A DNA stretch of 15,457 nt from SLRI01 sp036796215 (GCA_036796215.1 DAIRDJ010000091.1:1-15457); one strand, 5' to 3'; positions 7,344 through 14,576 are shown, counted from the first letter of the stretch. The notes: generated from the letters alone by a model not told the origin. Numbers and translations: made by a program.

Positions 7344-7930
7344 CCCGAGCGGCGCTCGTCGTCCTCTGGGGTGCTGCCCTCGGCGGGGGTGTCCTCGCCG
7401 CGGGCGCGCTCGCCGAGGTGACGGGTGACAGGGAAATCGGCCGCAAGCTCGCCGGCCAATGCGGCACTTGTCACGGGCTCGACGGCTACGCCCGGCAACC
7501 GAACGCGCCGCATATCGGCGGCGAATCGGAAAGCTACATTCGCGCCCAGCTCACCGCCTTTCGGGACGGCAGCCGGCAGCACGAGATCATGTCGATCGTC
7601 GCCAGTGCGCTGTCCGACGAGCAGATAGCCGATCTCGCAGCCTGGTATGCCGGCCACGACGTAACGGTCGATCTCGAAGCGGATCCGGCGACCGCACCCG
7701 CCGATTGCGTTGCCTGTCATGGTGCCGACGGCCTGCATCGCTTCGACGACGTGCCGAATATCGCCGGTGAGCCGAAGGGCTACATCGATGCCCAGCTCGA
7801 GGCGTTTCGCAGTGGGAGGCGCGTGCACGAGTTCATGACGCCCATCGCCTCCGAGCTGACCGAGGAGGAGCTCAAAGCCGCCGCCGACTGGTACGCGGCG
7901 GTGCAGATCACCATCGAGCTGGTCGAGTAG
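7340..7930 (+). CDS. Di-haem cytochrome c (c4/c553 type), periplasmic
   Basis: Predicted 196-residue secreted cytochrome with two tandem class I domains. The signal peptide runs from residue 1 to about 25 (ending AGALA). Haem-binding motifs are CGTCH at 41-45 and CVACH at 123-127. Each domain has a matching downstream methionine ligand in a similar setting: M84 in RQHEIMS and M166 in RVHEFMT. The repeated HIGGE.ESYIRAQLTAFRDG / NIAGE.KGYIDAQLEAFRSG segments show an internal duplication, as in cytochrome c4. The ATG overlaps the dehydrogenase stop (ATGA, 7340-7343), so the two are translationally coupled. The inferred role is to carry electrons from the PQQ enzyme to a terminal oxidase or the bc1 branch. 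A strong hairpin follows 36 bases after the stop. Confidence 0.93.
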   Translation: MTRAALVVLWGAALGGGVLAAGALAEVTGDREIGRKLAGQCGTCHGLDGYARQPNAPHIGGESESYIRAQLTAFRDGSRQHEIMSIVASALSDEQIADLAAWYAGHDVTVDLEADPATAPADCVACHGADGLHRFDDVPNIAGEPKGYIDAQLEAFRSGRRVHEFMTPIASELTEEELKAAADWYAAVQITIELVE

Positions 7931-7965
7931 ATCGCCTCAACCTGTTTAGAAATCCCGAGGGCGCT

Positions 7966-7988
7966 GCGGGGGAAATCATTTCCCCCGC
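7966..7988. terminator. Hairpin terminator between convergent genes (10-bp stem)
   Basis: GCGGGGGAAA-tca-TTTCCCCCGC is a perfect 10-bp stem with a 3-base loop, 36 bases after the cytochrome stop codon. No long T-run follows, but the A/T base pairs at the loop end and the position between convergent genes suit a bidirectional terminator. Confidence 0.7.
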
Positions 7989-8012
7989 CGCTCCTTTGTG
8001 GCCGTCCGTGGA

Positions 8013-8031
8013 AAGGGTACCCGGTACCCTT
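8013..8031 (-). terminator. Second hairpin, likely terminator of the TPR gene
   Basis: AAGGGTAC-ccg-GTACCCTT is a perfect 8-bp stem with a 3-base loop, 16 bases past the TPR gene stop codon in the minus direction. On that strand the stem is followed by a short TTTCC tract. It probably ends transcription of the minus-strand cluster. Confidence 0.6.
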
Positions 8032-8046
8032 AACGGCGGTTAACGC

Positions 8047-9426
8047 TCAGGGCTGATACTGCTCGGCGATCTCGCGGGCGCGCTCGGCCGCCTCCGGGTC
8101 GCCCGCGGCGTCGAACATCTGGCCAAATTTCAGCCAGTTGAGGTGATTCTCCGGGCGGAGTGCGATGCGCTCGCTGGCCAGCGAGCGGGCCAGTGGCCAG
8201 TTGCCGGCCTTGATGGCCGCTTCGAGCAGGAGCTGGTTGAAAATATCGCGCTGGGCATGGCTGCCGCCGATGGGTTGCAGGCCGTAGCGAATGGGGGCGA
8301 GGAGCTCGACCGTTTCGGCCGGCTTGCCGGCATAGAGGGCACGGATGCCCTTGGCGAGCGGCAGGATCAAGGGCTCGATCCGCTGGGCGGCGTCGTTGTC
8401 CCTGGTCCCGGCGAACTTCTCCAGCGAGGCCAAGAAGGCCTCGGCCGCTGCCTCCCGGCCCGTACGCGCGAGCGGGATCATGGTGTGCGCGTCGGTAAAG
8501 GCGATGACGTGGTCGTCGACCCAGCCTTCCGACCATTCGGCGAGCTGCTCCCAGCGCTCGCCGACATCGCAGCCGGCGAGCTCGAGCCGGGCGAGGAGCG
8601 AGGGCGCGTTCATCATGTCGGTCGAGATGCGCCGCTCGCCGGGCTTCACGTGGTTGTCGTAGAGGACGAGTGCGGCGTCGAAATCGCCGCTCTCGACGGC
8701 GAACAAGGCGGCGTGCCACCAGACGTGGTTCTTGACCGGCCCGCGATCGGCCCAGCGGTCGTCCGGGTAGTCGAGCCAGGCGCTGCCGTCCGCCAGCCGG
8801 CCCTGCATCTCCATGACGTGCGCTACCGCATGGATCGCCCAGAGGTCCTCCGGATTGCGCTCGACCGCTTCTTTGCCCAGCGCCTCGGCCCGGGCGTAGT
8901 CGCCCATCTCCTCGAAACCGAAGGCGAGCATGCCGAGGACGAAGCCATAGCCCGGCATATCGTCGGTCCAGGCGGGCAGGGCACTCGCGACGGTGTTGCG
9001 CATCGCCTGCTGCTCGCCGAGCCAGAAGCTCTGGAAATGCATGTGTCTGAGCGCCACGAGGTCGAACGGCCATTCCTGGACGATGGCGTCCCAGGTGCTG
9101 CGGGCGGCGGTAAGGTCACCCGCCACCCAGTGCTTGAGCGCCTCGACATGCAGCGTCTCGCGCGGGTTCAGGCGCGTGTCCTGGGCGTCGATGGCGCCGA
9201 GCTCCGCCTCGATCTGCGGCCGCACACTGTTCGAGCCCAAGAGACGCAGCATCGAGGCCTTGAGGAGGCGCGGCATGACGAAGCCTGGATCGGCCTCGAG
9301 CGCCTGGCCGAGCAGCTCGCCCGTATCGAGCCGGTACTCCAGGTAGTGGTCGACCGCCTGGTCGAACAACGCCACCGCCTCGTCGCTCTCGCTCGAAAAA
9401 GCGAGCCCCCGCCTGTCCTCCGCCAT
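8047..9426 (-). CDS. TTC38-like tetratricopeptide repeat protein
   Basis: Predicted 459-residue soluble protein made of helical TPR-like repeats, resembling the TTC38/StaR-like family found in bacteria and animals. Family-typical segments are LNPRETLHVEALKHWVAGD (86-104), FDLVALRHMHFQSFWLGE (121-138), NPEDLWAIHAVAHVMEMQGR (191-210) and NHVWWHAALFAVESGDFDAA (233-252). Such proteins are scaffolds or of unknown role; I see no catalytic motif, signal peptide or membrane segment. An in-frame ATG 57 bases upstream exists, but the one at 9426 is preferred because GGGAGGA lies five bases before it. It is the last gene of a minus-strand run, 59 bases after ada. Whether it shares a promoter with ada is unclear. 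Confidence 0.85.
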   Translation of the reverse strand: MAEDRRGLAFSSESDEAVALFDQAVDHYLEYRLDTGELLGQALEADPGFVMPRLLKASMLRLLGSNSVRPQIEAELGAIDAQDTRLNPRETLHVEALKHWVAGDLTAARSTWDAIVQEWPFDLVALRHMHFQSFWLGEQQAMRNTVASALPAWTDDMPGYGFVLGMLAFGFEEMGDYARAEALGKEAVERNPEDLWAIHAVAHVMEMQGRLADGSAWLDYPDDRWADRGPVKNHVWWHAALFAVESGDFDAALVLYDNHVKPGERRISTDMMNAPSLLARLELAGCDVGERWEQLAEWSEGWVDDHVIAFTDAHTMIPLARTGREAAAEAFLASLEKFAGTRDNDAAQRIEPLILPLAKGIRALYAGKPAETVELLAPIRYGLQPIGGSHAQRDIFNQLLLEAAIKAGNWPLARSLASERIALRPENHLNWLKFGQMFDAAGDPEAAERAREIAEQYQP

Positions 9427-9429
9427 GCT

Positions 9430-9436
9430 TCCTCCC
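9430..9436 (-). promoter_or_regulatory. Ribosome binding site that sets the TPR gene start
   Basis: Minus-strand GGGAGGA just before the ATG at 9426. It decides between this ATG and the in-frame ATG at 9483, which would overlap the end of ada. Confidence 0.65.
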
Positions 9437-9485
9437 GATCCTCGACCTCGGAGGAAGATCGTTCGGCGACGCGCTGTCGGCAACC

Positions 9486-10550
9486 TTAATCGGTCAACGC
9501 GCGCTCCTTCTGCAACAGCCAGCGCTTGCGCTCGGGCCCCCAGCGATAGCCGCCGACATCATCGTCCTTGGGCAGCACCCGGTGGCAGGGCACGACGAGC
9601 GCCGCCGGATTGCCGGCACAGGCGTTGGCCACGGCCCGGACCGCACTCGGTGCCCCGATGGCGGCCGCGACCTCGGCATAGCGACGGGTCTCGCCGAGCG
9701 GAATCGCCCTGAGCGCCGCCCAAACCCGCTGCTGGAATGCCGTGCCACGGATGTCGAGCGGGATCGCCGAAGCTCCCGCCGGCTCCTCGATCGCCGCCAC
9801 CACTTGCGCCAGGAGCGGCTCGAGCCCACCAACGTCGCGCAGCCTCTCGGCACGATCGAACCGAGCGGCCATGTCCGCCTCGAGCGCCCGGTCATCGTCG
9901 CCGAAGGCGATCATCGCCACTCCCCGCTCGGTGGCGGCAACCAGCACCCGACCCAGCGGACAGGCTGCCGTGGCCCAGCGCAGGACCAGCCCCGCGCCCT
10001 TCGCCCGATAGTGCTTCGGCTGCATGCCGAGCACCGCTTCGGCCTCGCTGTAGAATCGGCTCGAAGCCCCGTAGCCCGCCGCGTAGATCGCATCGGTCAC
10101 CCGCGTCTCCTCGCCCAGGGCCTGCTTCAGCCGTTCGCGCCGCCGTGCCTGGATGAAGGCCTTGGGCGCCACGCCGACGGTCTGCTTGAACGCCCGGACC
10201 AGGGTCTTCGGGCTCACATCGAGTTCGGCAGCCAGCGCCTCCAGGCCCGGTGTGGTCTCGGCGGCATCGAGCAGCGCCGTCGCCCGTTCGACCAGCCCGG
10301 CCAGCGGCGGCTCGCCGTCCGGCCGGCAGCGCCGGCACGCCCGAAACCCGGCCCGCTCGGCTGCGGTGGGCTCAGCGAAGAACCGCACATTCGCCCGACC
10401 AGGCAGCCGCGAGCTGCAGCCCGGCAAGCAATAGATCCCGGTGGTCGTCACGGCATAGACGAAGGGCTGAGCCCCCGGCCGGCGCTCGACCACGGCCTGC
10501 CAGCACGCGTCGAGATCGAGGGTGGGAGAATCGAGGTCGGGAGCCAGCAT
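9486..10550 (-). CDS. ada: Ada: methyl phosphotriester sensor/AraC regulator fused to O6-methylguanine-DNA methyltransferase
   Basis: Predicted 354-residue Ada protein, which repairs alkylated DNA by irreversible methyl transfer to its own cysteines and, when methylated on the N-domain, activates alkylation-response genes. The zinc-bound N-domain has four cysteines, GIYCLPGC (C41, C45) and RACRRC (C72, C75); C41 corresponds to the phosphotriester acceptor. An AraC-type helix-turn-helix region follows at roughly 82-183 (LEALAAELDVSPKTLVRAFK; GYGASSRFYSEA). The C-terminal MGMT domain has the active site VPCHRVL with C322. The domain order and length match E. coli Ada. The ATG at 10550 shares one base with the transporter stop (TGATG); a GTG one codon earlier is an alternative start. 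All key cysteines are present, so it should be functional. Confidence 0.95.
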   Translation of the reverse strand: MLAPDLDSPTLDLDACWQAVVERRPGAQPFVYAVTTTGIYCLPGCSSRLPGRANVRFFAEPTAAERAGFRACRRCRPDGEPPLAGLVERATALLDAAETTPGLEALAAELDVSPKTLVRAFKQTVGVAPKAFIQARRRERLKQALGEETRVTDAIYAAGYGASSRFYSEAEAVLGMQPKHYRAKGAGLVLRWATAACPLGRVLVAATERGVAMIAFGDDDRALEADMAARFDRAERLRDVGGLEPLLAQVVAAIEEPAGASAIPLDIRGTAFQQRVWAALRAIPLGETRRYAEVAAAIGAPSAVRAVANACAGNPAALVVPCHRVLPKDDDVGGYRWGPERKRWLLQKERALTD

Positions 10551-11476
10551 CACATCGTCTCCACGAGCTTGCGTCGCCGCAGGAGGGCGAGCGGCCGGCC
10601 GTCGATCACGGCCAAGCCGATGAGGATCAGCAGCATGCCAAGGATCTGCTCGAGCGCCAGCCGCTCACCGAGGAGTGCCGCTCCGAGGGCCACGGCCGTG
10701 ATCGGGATCAACAGCGTCACGAGCAGGAGATTGGTGGCCCCGGCACTCGCCAGAAGGTGGAAGTAGAGCACGTAAGCAATGCCCGTGCCGACCACCGCGA
10801 GCGCCAGGACAGCAGCCCAGGTCGCAACCGAAAGCGCGGCGAGGGGTGCGATGGGCTGGGTCGCGAGCACGAGGACGAGCATGACGAAGGCACTCGCGAC
10901 GAGCTGGCCGGCCGCCACGCCGACCGGCGGCAGGCCGCGAAAGCGGCGACCGAAAAGGCCGGCCGCCGCATAGGAGAGCGTCGCCAGCAGGACGGCGAGC
11001 TGCGGCAGGACGGCAGAGCCCAGGCCCGAGAGTGCCGCAGGGCCGAGCATGATCGCAACGCCGGCAAAGCCAATGGCGCATCCCGCGACCCGCCCGACCG
11101 TCGCCCGCTCGTCTCGGGTCGCGACGTGCGCCATGAGCACGACCCAGAACGGCGTCGTAGCGTTGAGGATCGCAGCTAGGCTGCTGTCGATCGCGGTCTG
11201 GCTCCAGAAGATGAGGCTGAAGGGCAAGACGTTGTTCAATAGGCCCATCACCAGAAAACCGAGCACGACGTCGGGCCGGAGCGGCAGGCGGGTGCCGGTG
11301 GCGAGCAGCACGCAGCCCAGGAACAGGGCCGCGAGCGCCACCCGCAACAGCGTCAACCAGAGCGGCGTCAGCTCGCGAAGGGCAATCTCGGCGAAGAAGA
11401 ACGTGGCACCCCAGATCACGGCGAGGAGGACGAGCAGCGACCCGTCGCGGGCAGAAAGCGGCTTGGCGGACGACAT
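10550..11476 (-). CDS. EamA/DMT-superfamily membrane transporter
   Basis: Predicted 308-residue inner-membrane protein with about ten hydrophobic helices in two EamA repeats (roughly residues 14-146 and 157-293). Typical family segments are VIWGATFFFAEIAL (20-33), NATTPFWVVLMA (105-116) and PITAVALGAALLGERL (258-273). Members of this superfamily export amino acids, metabolites or toxic compounds; the substrate cannot be predicted here. The start is supported by GGGAG about nine bases upstream. The stop overlaps the ada start, so the two are co-translated. A link to alkylation stress, for example export of a reactive compound, is possible but is inference from adjacency only. It follows the four-helix membrane gene after 87 bases. 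Confidence 0.92.
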   Translation of the reverse strand: MSSAKPLSARDGSLLVLLAVIWGATFFFAEIALRELTPLWLTLLRVALAALFLGCVLLATGTRLPLRPDVVLGFLVMGLLNNVLPFSLIFWSQTAIDSSLAAILNATTPFWVVLMAHVATRDERATVGRVAGCAIGFAGVAIMLGPAALSGLGSAVLPQLAVLLATLSYAAAGLFGRRFRGLPPVGVAAGQLVASAFVMLVLVLATQPIAPLAALSVATWAAVLALAVVGTGIAYVLYFHLLASAGATNLLLVTLLIPITAVALGAALLGERLALEQILGMLLILIGLAVIDGRPLALLRRRKLVETM

Positions 11477-11563
11477 CGTTCGGGGCTCCCGAGGCTCTGA
11501 GGACCCTCCTTCTGCCAGAGCGGAACCCGTCCGACGTCCCGATTCCGTCCCGGCAATTCGCGC

Positions 11564-11968
11564 CTAGCGGCGAAGCCCCTCCTCGACCCCAAAGTCGCGC
11601 CGGGCGGTCGAGATCGTGACCGTGAAGCCGGCCACCACGTCGATGAAGGTCATCAAGGTCAGCAGCAAGAAGACCGAGGTGCCGAAGCCCGGCAGGACGA
11701 TGAACTCGACCAGGCACACGATGAACAGCAGCATCGAGAGGAGATGGTCGACGATCGACGCGCTCGAGGTCCGCGTCGCCTTGAAGATCTCGAAATAGAG
11801 CAGCAAGAGCCCCAGCACCATCAGGAGATCGCCCATCGTGAAGGCGAAGGTGGCGCCCGAGATCAGCGTCACGTCGTAGAGCACGGCGCCGAGGCTGCCG
11901 AGCCCGGTGAGCACCACGGCGTGATAGAGGCCGACGACGATGACGAGCAACGGGAATGCCGCGAGCAT
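11564..11968 (-). CDS. Conserved-type four-helix membrane protein, function unknown
   Basis: Predicted 134-residue integral membrane protein. Hydrophobic stretches at about 3-22, 36-61, 72-92 and 97-120 suggest four helices. Acidic and basic residues sit mainly in the loop after helix 2 (EIFKATRTSSAS) and in the tail (TARRDFGVEEGLRR). It has no signal peptidase site or catalytic motif that I recognise. GDLLMVLGLLLLYFEIFKATR (46-66) looks like the kind of segment conserved in alphaproteobacterial hypothetical membrane proteins, but I cannot name a family. The start is supported by GGAGA eight bases upstream. It is divergent from the tyrosinase gene and may be first in the run with the transporter, ada and the TPR gene. 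Confidence 0.82.
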   Translation of the reverse strand: MLAAFPLLVIVVGLYHAVVLTGLGSLGAVLYDVTLISGATFAFTMGDLLMVLGLLLLYFEIFKATRTSSASIVDHLLSMLLFIVCLVEFIVLPGFGTSVFLLLTLMTFIDVVAGFTVTISTARRDFGVEEGLRR

Positions 11969-12121
11969 TGTCGACTTCTCCAGCGACTAGGCGCGCGGGT
12001 AATAGCCGAGCCATCTCTGGTCGTCCAGCGCGTGCCGGTGCCGGCAACGAAGAGGCAACTGGATCGCTGCCGACGCCAGGCGCAGCGGCACTGCCCGGCA
12101 CCGCACCGGACCGGCGCCCGC

Positions 12122-12136
12122 GTGAGCTACATCACA
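12122..12136. promoter_or_regulatory. CRP/FNR-family binding site candidate (GTGA-N6-TCACA)
   Basis: GTGA-gctaca-TCACA matches 9 of the 10 conserved bases of the CRP consensus TGTGA-N6-TCACA. It lies in the 240-base divergent region upstream of the tyrosinase, centred about 81 bases before its ATG. A candidate -10 (TAAGAT, 12175-12180) would put the site near -60 from the transcription start, a normal activator position, and there is no good -35, as expected for an activator-dependent promoter. Confidence 0.45.
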
Positions 12137-12174
12137 GACTGCCACCGTCGGCAGGCGCAGGCTGGCCCCGCGCT

Positions 12175-12180
12175 TAAGAT
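12175..12180 (+). promoter_or_regulatory. Candidate -10 element of the tyrosinase promoter
   Basis: TAAGAT matches TATAAT at 4 of 6 positions, including the first T-A and the last T. The sequence 17 bases upstream (CAGGCG) is not a -35. It is supported only by its spacing to the CRP-like site. Confidence 0.25.
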
Positions 12181-12208
12181 CGGCGCGCCCTGAACCGAGG
12201 AGAACGCC

Positions 12209-12937
12209 ATGCGAATCCGCAAGAACGAGAACAACCTCTCCGACTTCGACTGGACTTGCCTGGTCACCGCCATGCAATGCTTCGACAAGGCGAAAGATCT
12301 CGATCGTGACTGGGACTGGTACGTCGCGACCCACGAGGAATACGGCAGGCACAATCATCAAACGATGCCGCACGTGCCAGGATCGGGCGACCACATCGAC
12401 ATCCACTCGCCCTACTACTGGCTGCCCTGGCACCGCAAATTCATCTTGCAGTTCGAGAATCGGCTGCGCCGTTACAATGATGGCGTGACGCTACCCTACT
12501 GGCGCTTCACCGTGCAGCGGGAGATCCCAGCCGCGTTCAAGAAGAAACTGTTCGGGTGGATGAAGGTCAGCCGGGCGTTGAGCCACAACTCGGACAACCT
12601 GCCGACCGTCGAGGAGATGCAGGCGGTGCGCAATGCCACATCCTACGCCGACTTCGACAGTGGCCTCAACCAGCTGCACGCCAGAGTGCACAACTGGATC
12701 GGCGGCGCGATGAGCAAAGCCAGGAAGTCGCCCAAAGATCCGCTCTTCTTCCTGCTGCACAGCTATCTCGACATGATCTGGGCCGATTGGCAGGCAAGCA
12801 ATCCGTCGATCGCGTTCCCGCAACAGTATCTGGACATGAAGCTCGTGCCCTGGGACACGAAGGTGCGCGACGTCCTCGACATTGCCGATCTGGGTTACAC
12901 CTACGCCTCCGGTGCGGCGCCCGAGCACCCGGCCTAG
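12209..12937 (+). CDS. Tyrosinase-family binuclear copper protein
   Basis: Predicted 242-residue tyrosinase-type (type 3 copper) protein; relatives oxidise phenols or catechols with oxygen. The CuA region is clear: IHSPYYWLPWHRKFILQFEN (65-84) gives H66 and H75, with H48 or H50 the likely first ligand. CuB has LHARVHNWIGGAM (156-168) with H157 and H161, then DPLFFLLHSYLDMIW (177-191) with H184. The usual double His before HxxxD is single here, but the position four residues before Asp, the expected ligand, is kept. There is no signal or TAT peptide, so it should be cytosolic, and no caddie protein is adjacent. A strong GAGGAG site precedes the ATG. Upstream is a CRP-like palindrome. Substrate unknown; it may make melanin-like pigment or act on a specific phenol. 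Confidence 0.9.
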   Translation: MRIRKNENNLSDFDWTCLVTAMQCFDKAKDLDRDWDWYVATHEEYGRHNHQTMPHVPGSGDHIDIHSPYYWLPWHRKFILQFENRLRRYNDGVTLPYWRFTVQREIPAAFKKKLFGWMKVSRALSHNSDNLPTVEEMQAVRNATSYADFDSGLNQLHARVHNWIGGAMSKARKSPKDPLFFLLHSYLDMIWADWQASNPSIAFPQQYLDMKLVPWDTKVRDVLDIADLGYTYASGAAPEHPA

Positions 12938-12963
12938 TTGGCGCCCGCCGGCTGTCTAGGCTT

Positions 12964-13009
12964 GCCGCAACAGGCTTTCCGTCCGGTGCGCGCCATGCTT
13001 TGTTGCGGC
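12964..13009. repeat. Inverted repeat (9-bp arms, 28-base gap) between tyrosinase and SDR genes
   Basis: GCCGCAACA (12964-12972) and TGTTGCGGC (13001-13009) are exact reverse complements. They lie 27 bases after the tyrosinase stop and end 31 bases before the SDR start. The RNA could form a long-looped hairpin acting as terminator or processing signal, or the arms could be binding half-sites. No T-run follows. Confidence 0.5.
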
Positions 13010-13040
13010 CGCACAATCGTCACCAGGGAGGCCAAGCACC

Positions 13041-13793
13041 ATGAACAAGATCGATCTCGCCGGGAAACGCGCCGTTGTCACCGGCGGGGCGCAAGGCATC
13101 GGCCGGGCGATCGCCGAACGGCTTTTGGCATCCGATGCCAGCGTGGCGCTTTGGGACCGCGACGAGCAGCTGACCAGGGCCACCGCGGCCGAAATCGAAG
13201 GCCAGGGCAAGACCGCCGCCGTCACCGTCGACGTCACCGACTGGGCATCGGTCGAGCGCGCGGTCGCCGCCACCACCGAGGCCTTGGGCGGCATCGATAT
13301 CCTGGTCTGCAATGCCGGGATCGCCGGCCCCTCGGCCAAGCTCTGGGACTACCCCAACGACCAGTGGCAGGCGGTGATCGACATCGACCTCACCGGCGTC
13401 TTCTACTGCCTCAAGGCCGTGGTGCCCGGGATGATCGCCCAGAACTACGGCCGGATCGTCTCGACAGCATCGATCGCCGGCAAGGAGGGCAACCCCAATG
13501 CCAGCCCCTACAGCGCCGCCAAGGCGGGCGTGATCGCGCTCACCAAGTCCCTGGGCAAGGAGCTGGCCGGCCACGACATCGCGGTCAACTGCATCACGCC
13601 GGCGGCCGCCAAGACCCGCATCTTCGACCAGATCAGCCAGGAGCATATCGACTACATGTTGCAGAAGATCCCGCGCGGCCGGTTTCTCATGGTCGAAGAG
13701 GCGGCGGCCATGGTCGCCTGGCTGGTCTCGGCCGAGAATTCATTCACCACAGGGGCGGTCTTCGACCTCTCGGGCGGCCGGGCCACCTATTGA
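13041..13793 (+). CDS. Short-chain dehydrogenase/reductase (SDR), classical type
   Basis: Predicted 250-residue NAD(P)-dependent oxidoreductase of the classical SDR family. It has the cofactor motif TGGAQGIG (14-21), an acidic residue after the second strand (D39 in ALWDRD) hinting at NAD preference, NAG at 91-93, the catalytic serine in STASIAG (S144) and YSAAK with Y157 and K161. The usual catalytic-tetrad Asn is Asp here (D116 in IDIDLTG). The C-terminus GGRATY is typical of FabG-like and sugar/hydroxy-acid dehydrogenases. The start follows AGGGAGG by nine bases. It is downstream of the tyrosinase and upstream of the VWA gene on the same strand, but the 103-base gap with an inverted repeat suggests its own control. 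Substrate unknown. Confidence 0.93.
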   Translation: MNKIDLAGKRAVVTGGAQGIGRAIAERLLASDASVALWDRDEQLTRATAAEIEGQGKTAAVTVDVTDWASVERAVAATTEALGGIDILVCNAGIAGPSAKLWDYPNDQWQAVIDIDLTGVFYCLKAVVPGMIAQNYGRIVSTASIAGKEGNPNASPYSAAKAGVIALTKSLGKELAGHDIAVNCITPAAAKTRIFDQISQEHIDYMLQKIPRGRFLMVEEAAAMVAWLVSAENSFTTGAVFDLSGGRATY

Positions 13794-13868
13794 GGCATGG
13801 CGGTCGCCGCGGGCACATCGACCTTCGCAAGTCTGGAAAGGCGACCCGATCCGGCCAATCTAAGGGAC

Positions 13869-14576
13869 ATGGCTGACCGCAAGGACATCACCGAACGCAA
13901 GAGCGATGCCGTCGACGCTTTCGTCGAGGCATTGCGCGGCACCCCGCCGCCCGGGGCGGTCGGCGACAGGGGACGCTTGATTTTCGCCCTCGACGCCACG
14001 GCCAGCCGCAAGCCGACATGGGATCAGGCCTGCTCGCTGCAGGGCGAGATGTTCATGGAAGCCGAAAGGCTGGGCGGGCTCGACGTTCAGCTCGTCTTCT
14101 ATCGCGGCTTCGAGGAGTGCAAATCGAGCCGCTGGGTCGGCCACGCCCGGGACCTGGTCAACCTGATGGTCAGAGTGGATTGCCGGGCCGGCCGGACGCA
14201 GCTCCACCGGGTGCTGCGTCATGCGATCAACGAGGCCAAGAAGCGACGCGTTCACGCGCTGATCTTCATCGGTGACGCGTGCGAGGAGTCGGTCGACACG
14301 CTGGGTGACCTCGCGGGTCAGCTCGGGCTCCTGGGTGTCAAGGCATTCGTCTTTCACGAGGGTTCGGACCCGACGGCGGGCTACGCCTTTCAGGAAATCG
14401 CCCGGCTTACCGGTGGGGCCGCCTGCCGCTTCGATGCGCGGGCACCGGCCGAACTTCGAGCCCTGCTGCGCGCGGTTGCCGCCTACGCCTCGGGCGGGCA
14501 GAAAGCCCTCGCGGACTACGCGAAGCGGCAGGGCGGTGCGGTTCGCCTTCTCGAACAACAGACCCGTCGGAGCTGA
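13869..14576 (+). CDS. VWA-domain protein paired with a J-domain protein
   Basis: Predicted 235-residue soluble protein with one von Willebrand factor A fold. Metal-ion (MIDAS) elements are present in variant form: DATAS at 42-46 (DxTxS instead of DxSxS), T110 in GRTQLHRVL, and D136 in FIGDACEE. The central strands LDVQLVFYRGFEEC (71-84) and VHALIFIGDA (128-137) are typical of the VWA type that precedes a dnaJ-like gene in alphaproteobacteria. No membrane segment or signal peptide is seen. An in-frame ATG at 13797 would add 24 residues rich in non-conserved sequence; the ATG at 13869 is preferred because the protein then begins like its relatives (MADRKD...SDAVDAFVEAL), though ribosome binding signals at both are poorly spaced. 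Its stop overlaps the next start (TGATG). Function unknown. Confidence 0.85.
   Translation: MADRKDITERKSDAVDAFVEALRGTPPPGAVGDRGRLIFALDATASRKPTWDQACSLQGEMFMEAERLGGLDVQLVFYRGFEECKSSRWVGHARDLVNLMVRVDCRAGRTQLHRVLRHAINEAKKRRVHALIFIGDACEESVDTLGDLAGQLGLLGVKAFVFHEGSDPTAGYAFQEIARLTGGAACRFDARAPAELRALLRAVAAYASGGQKALADYAKRQGGAVRLLEQQTRRS

Noticed and set aside
8143..9489. A 448-codon plus-strand open frame opposite the TPR gene
   Set aside because: It has no domain motifs, while the minus strand encodes a clear TTC38-like TPR protein with a good ribosome binding site.
10665..12101. A 478-codon minus-strand frame spanning the transporter and the four-helix gene
   Set aside because: It is out of frame with both, its product is Arg/Ala/Pro-rich, and the two membrane proteins have coherent hydrophobic helices and ribosome binding sites.
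13797..13868. Upstream ATG for the VWA protein, directly after the SDR stop
   Set aside because: The 24 added residues do not look like the family N-terminus and the GAGG before it is only one base from the ATG; it remains possible because the preferred start also has a poorly spaced site.
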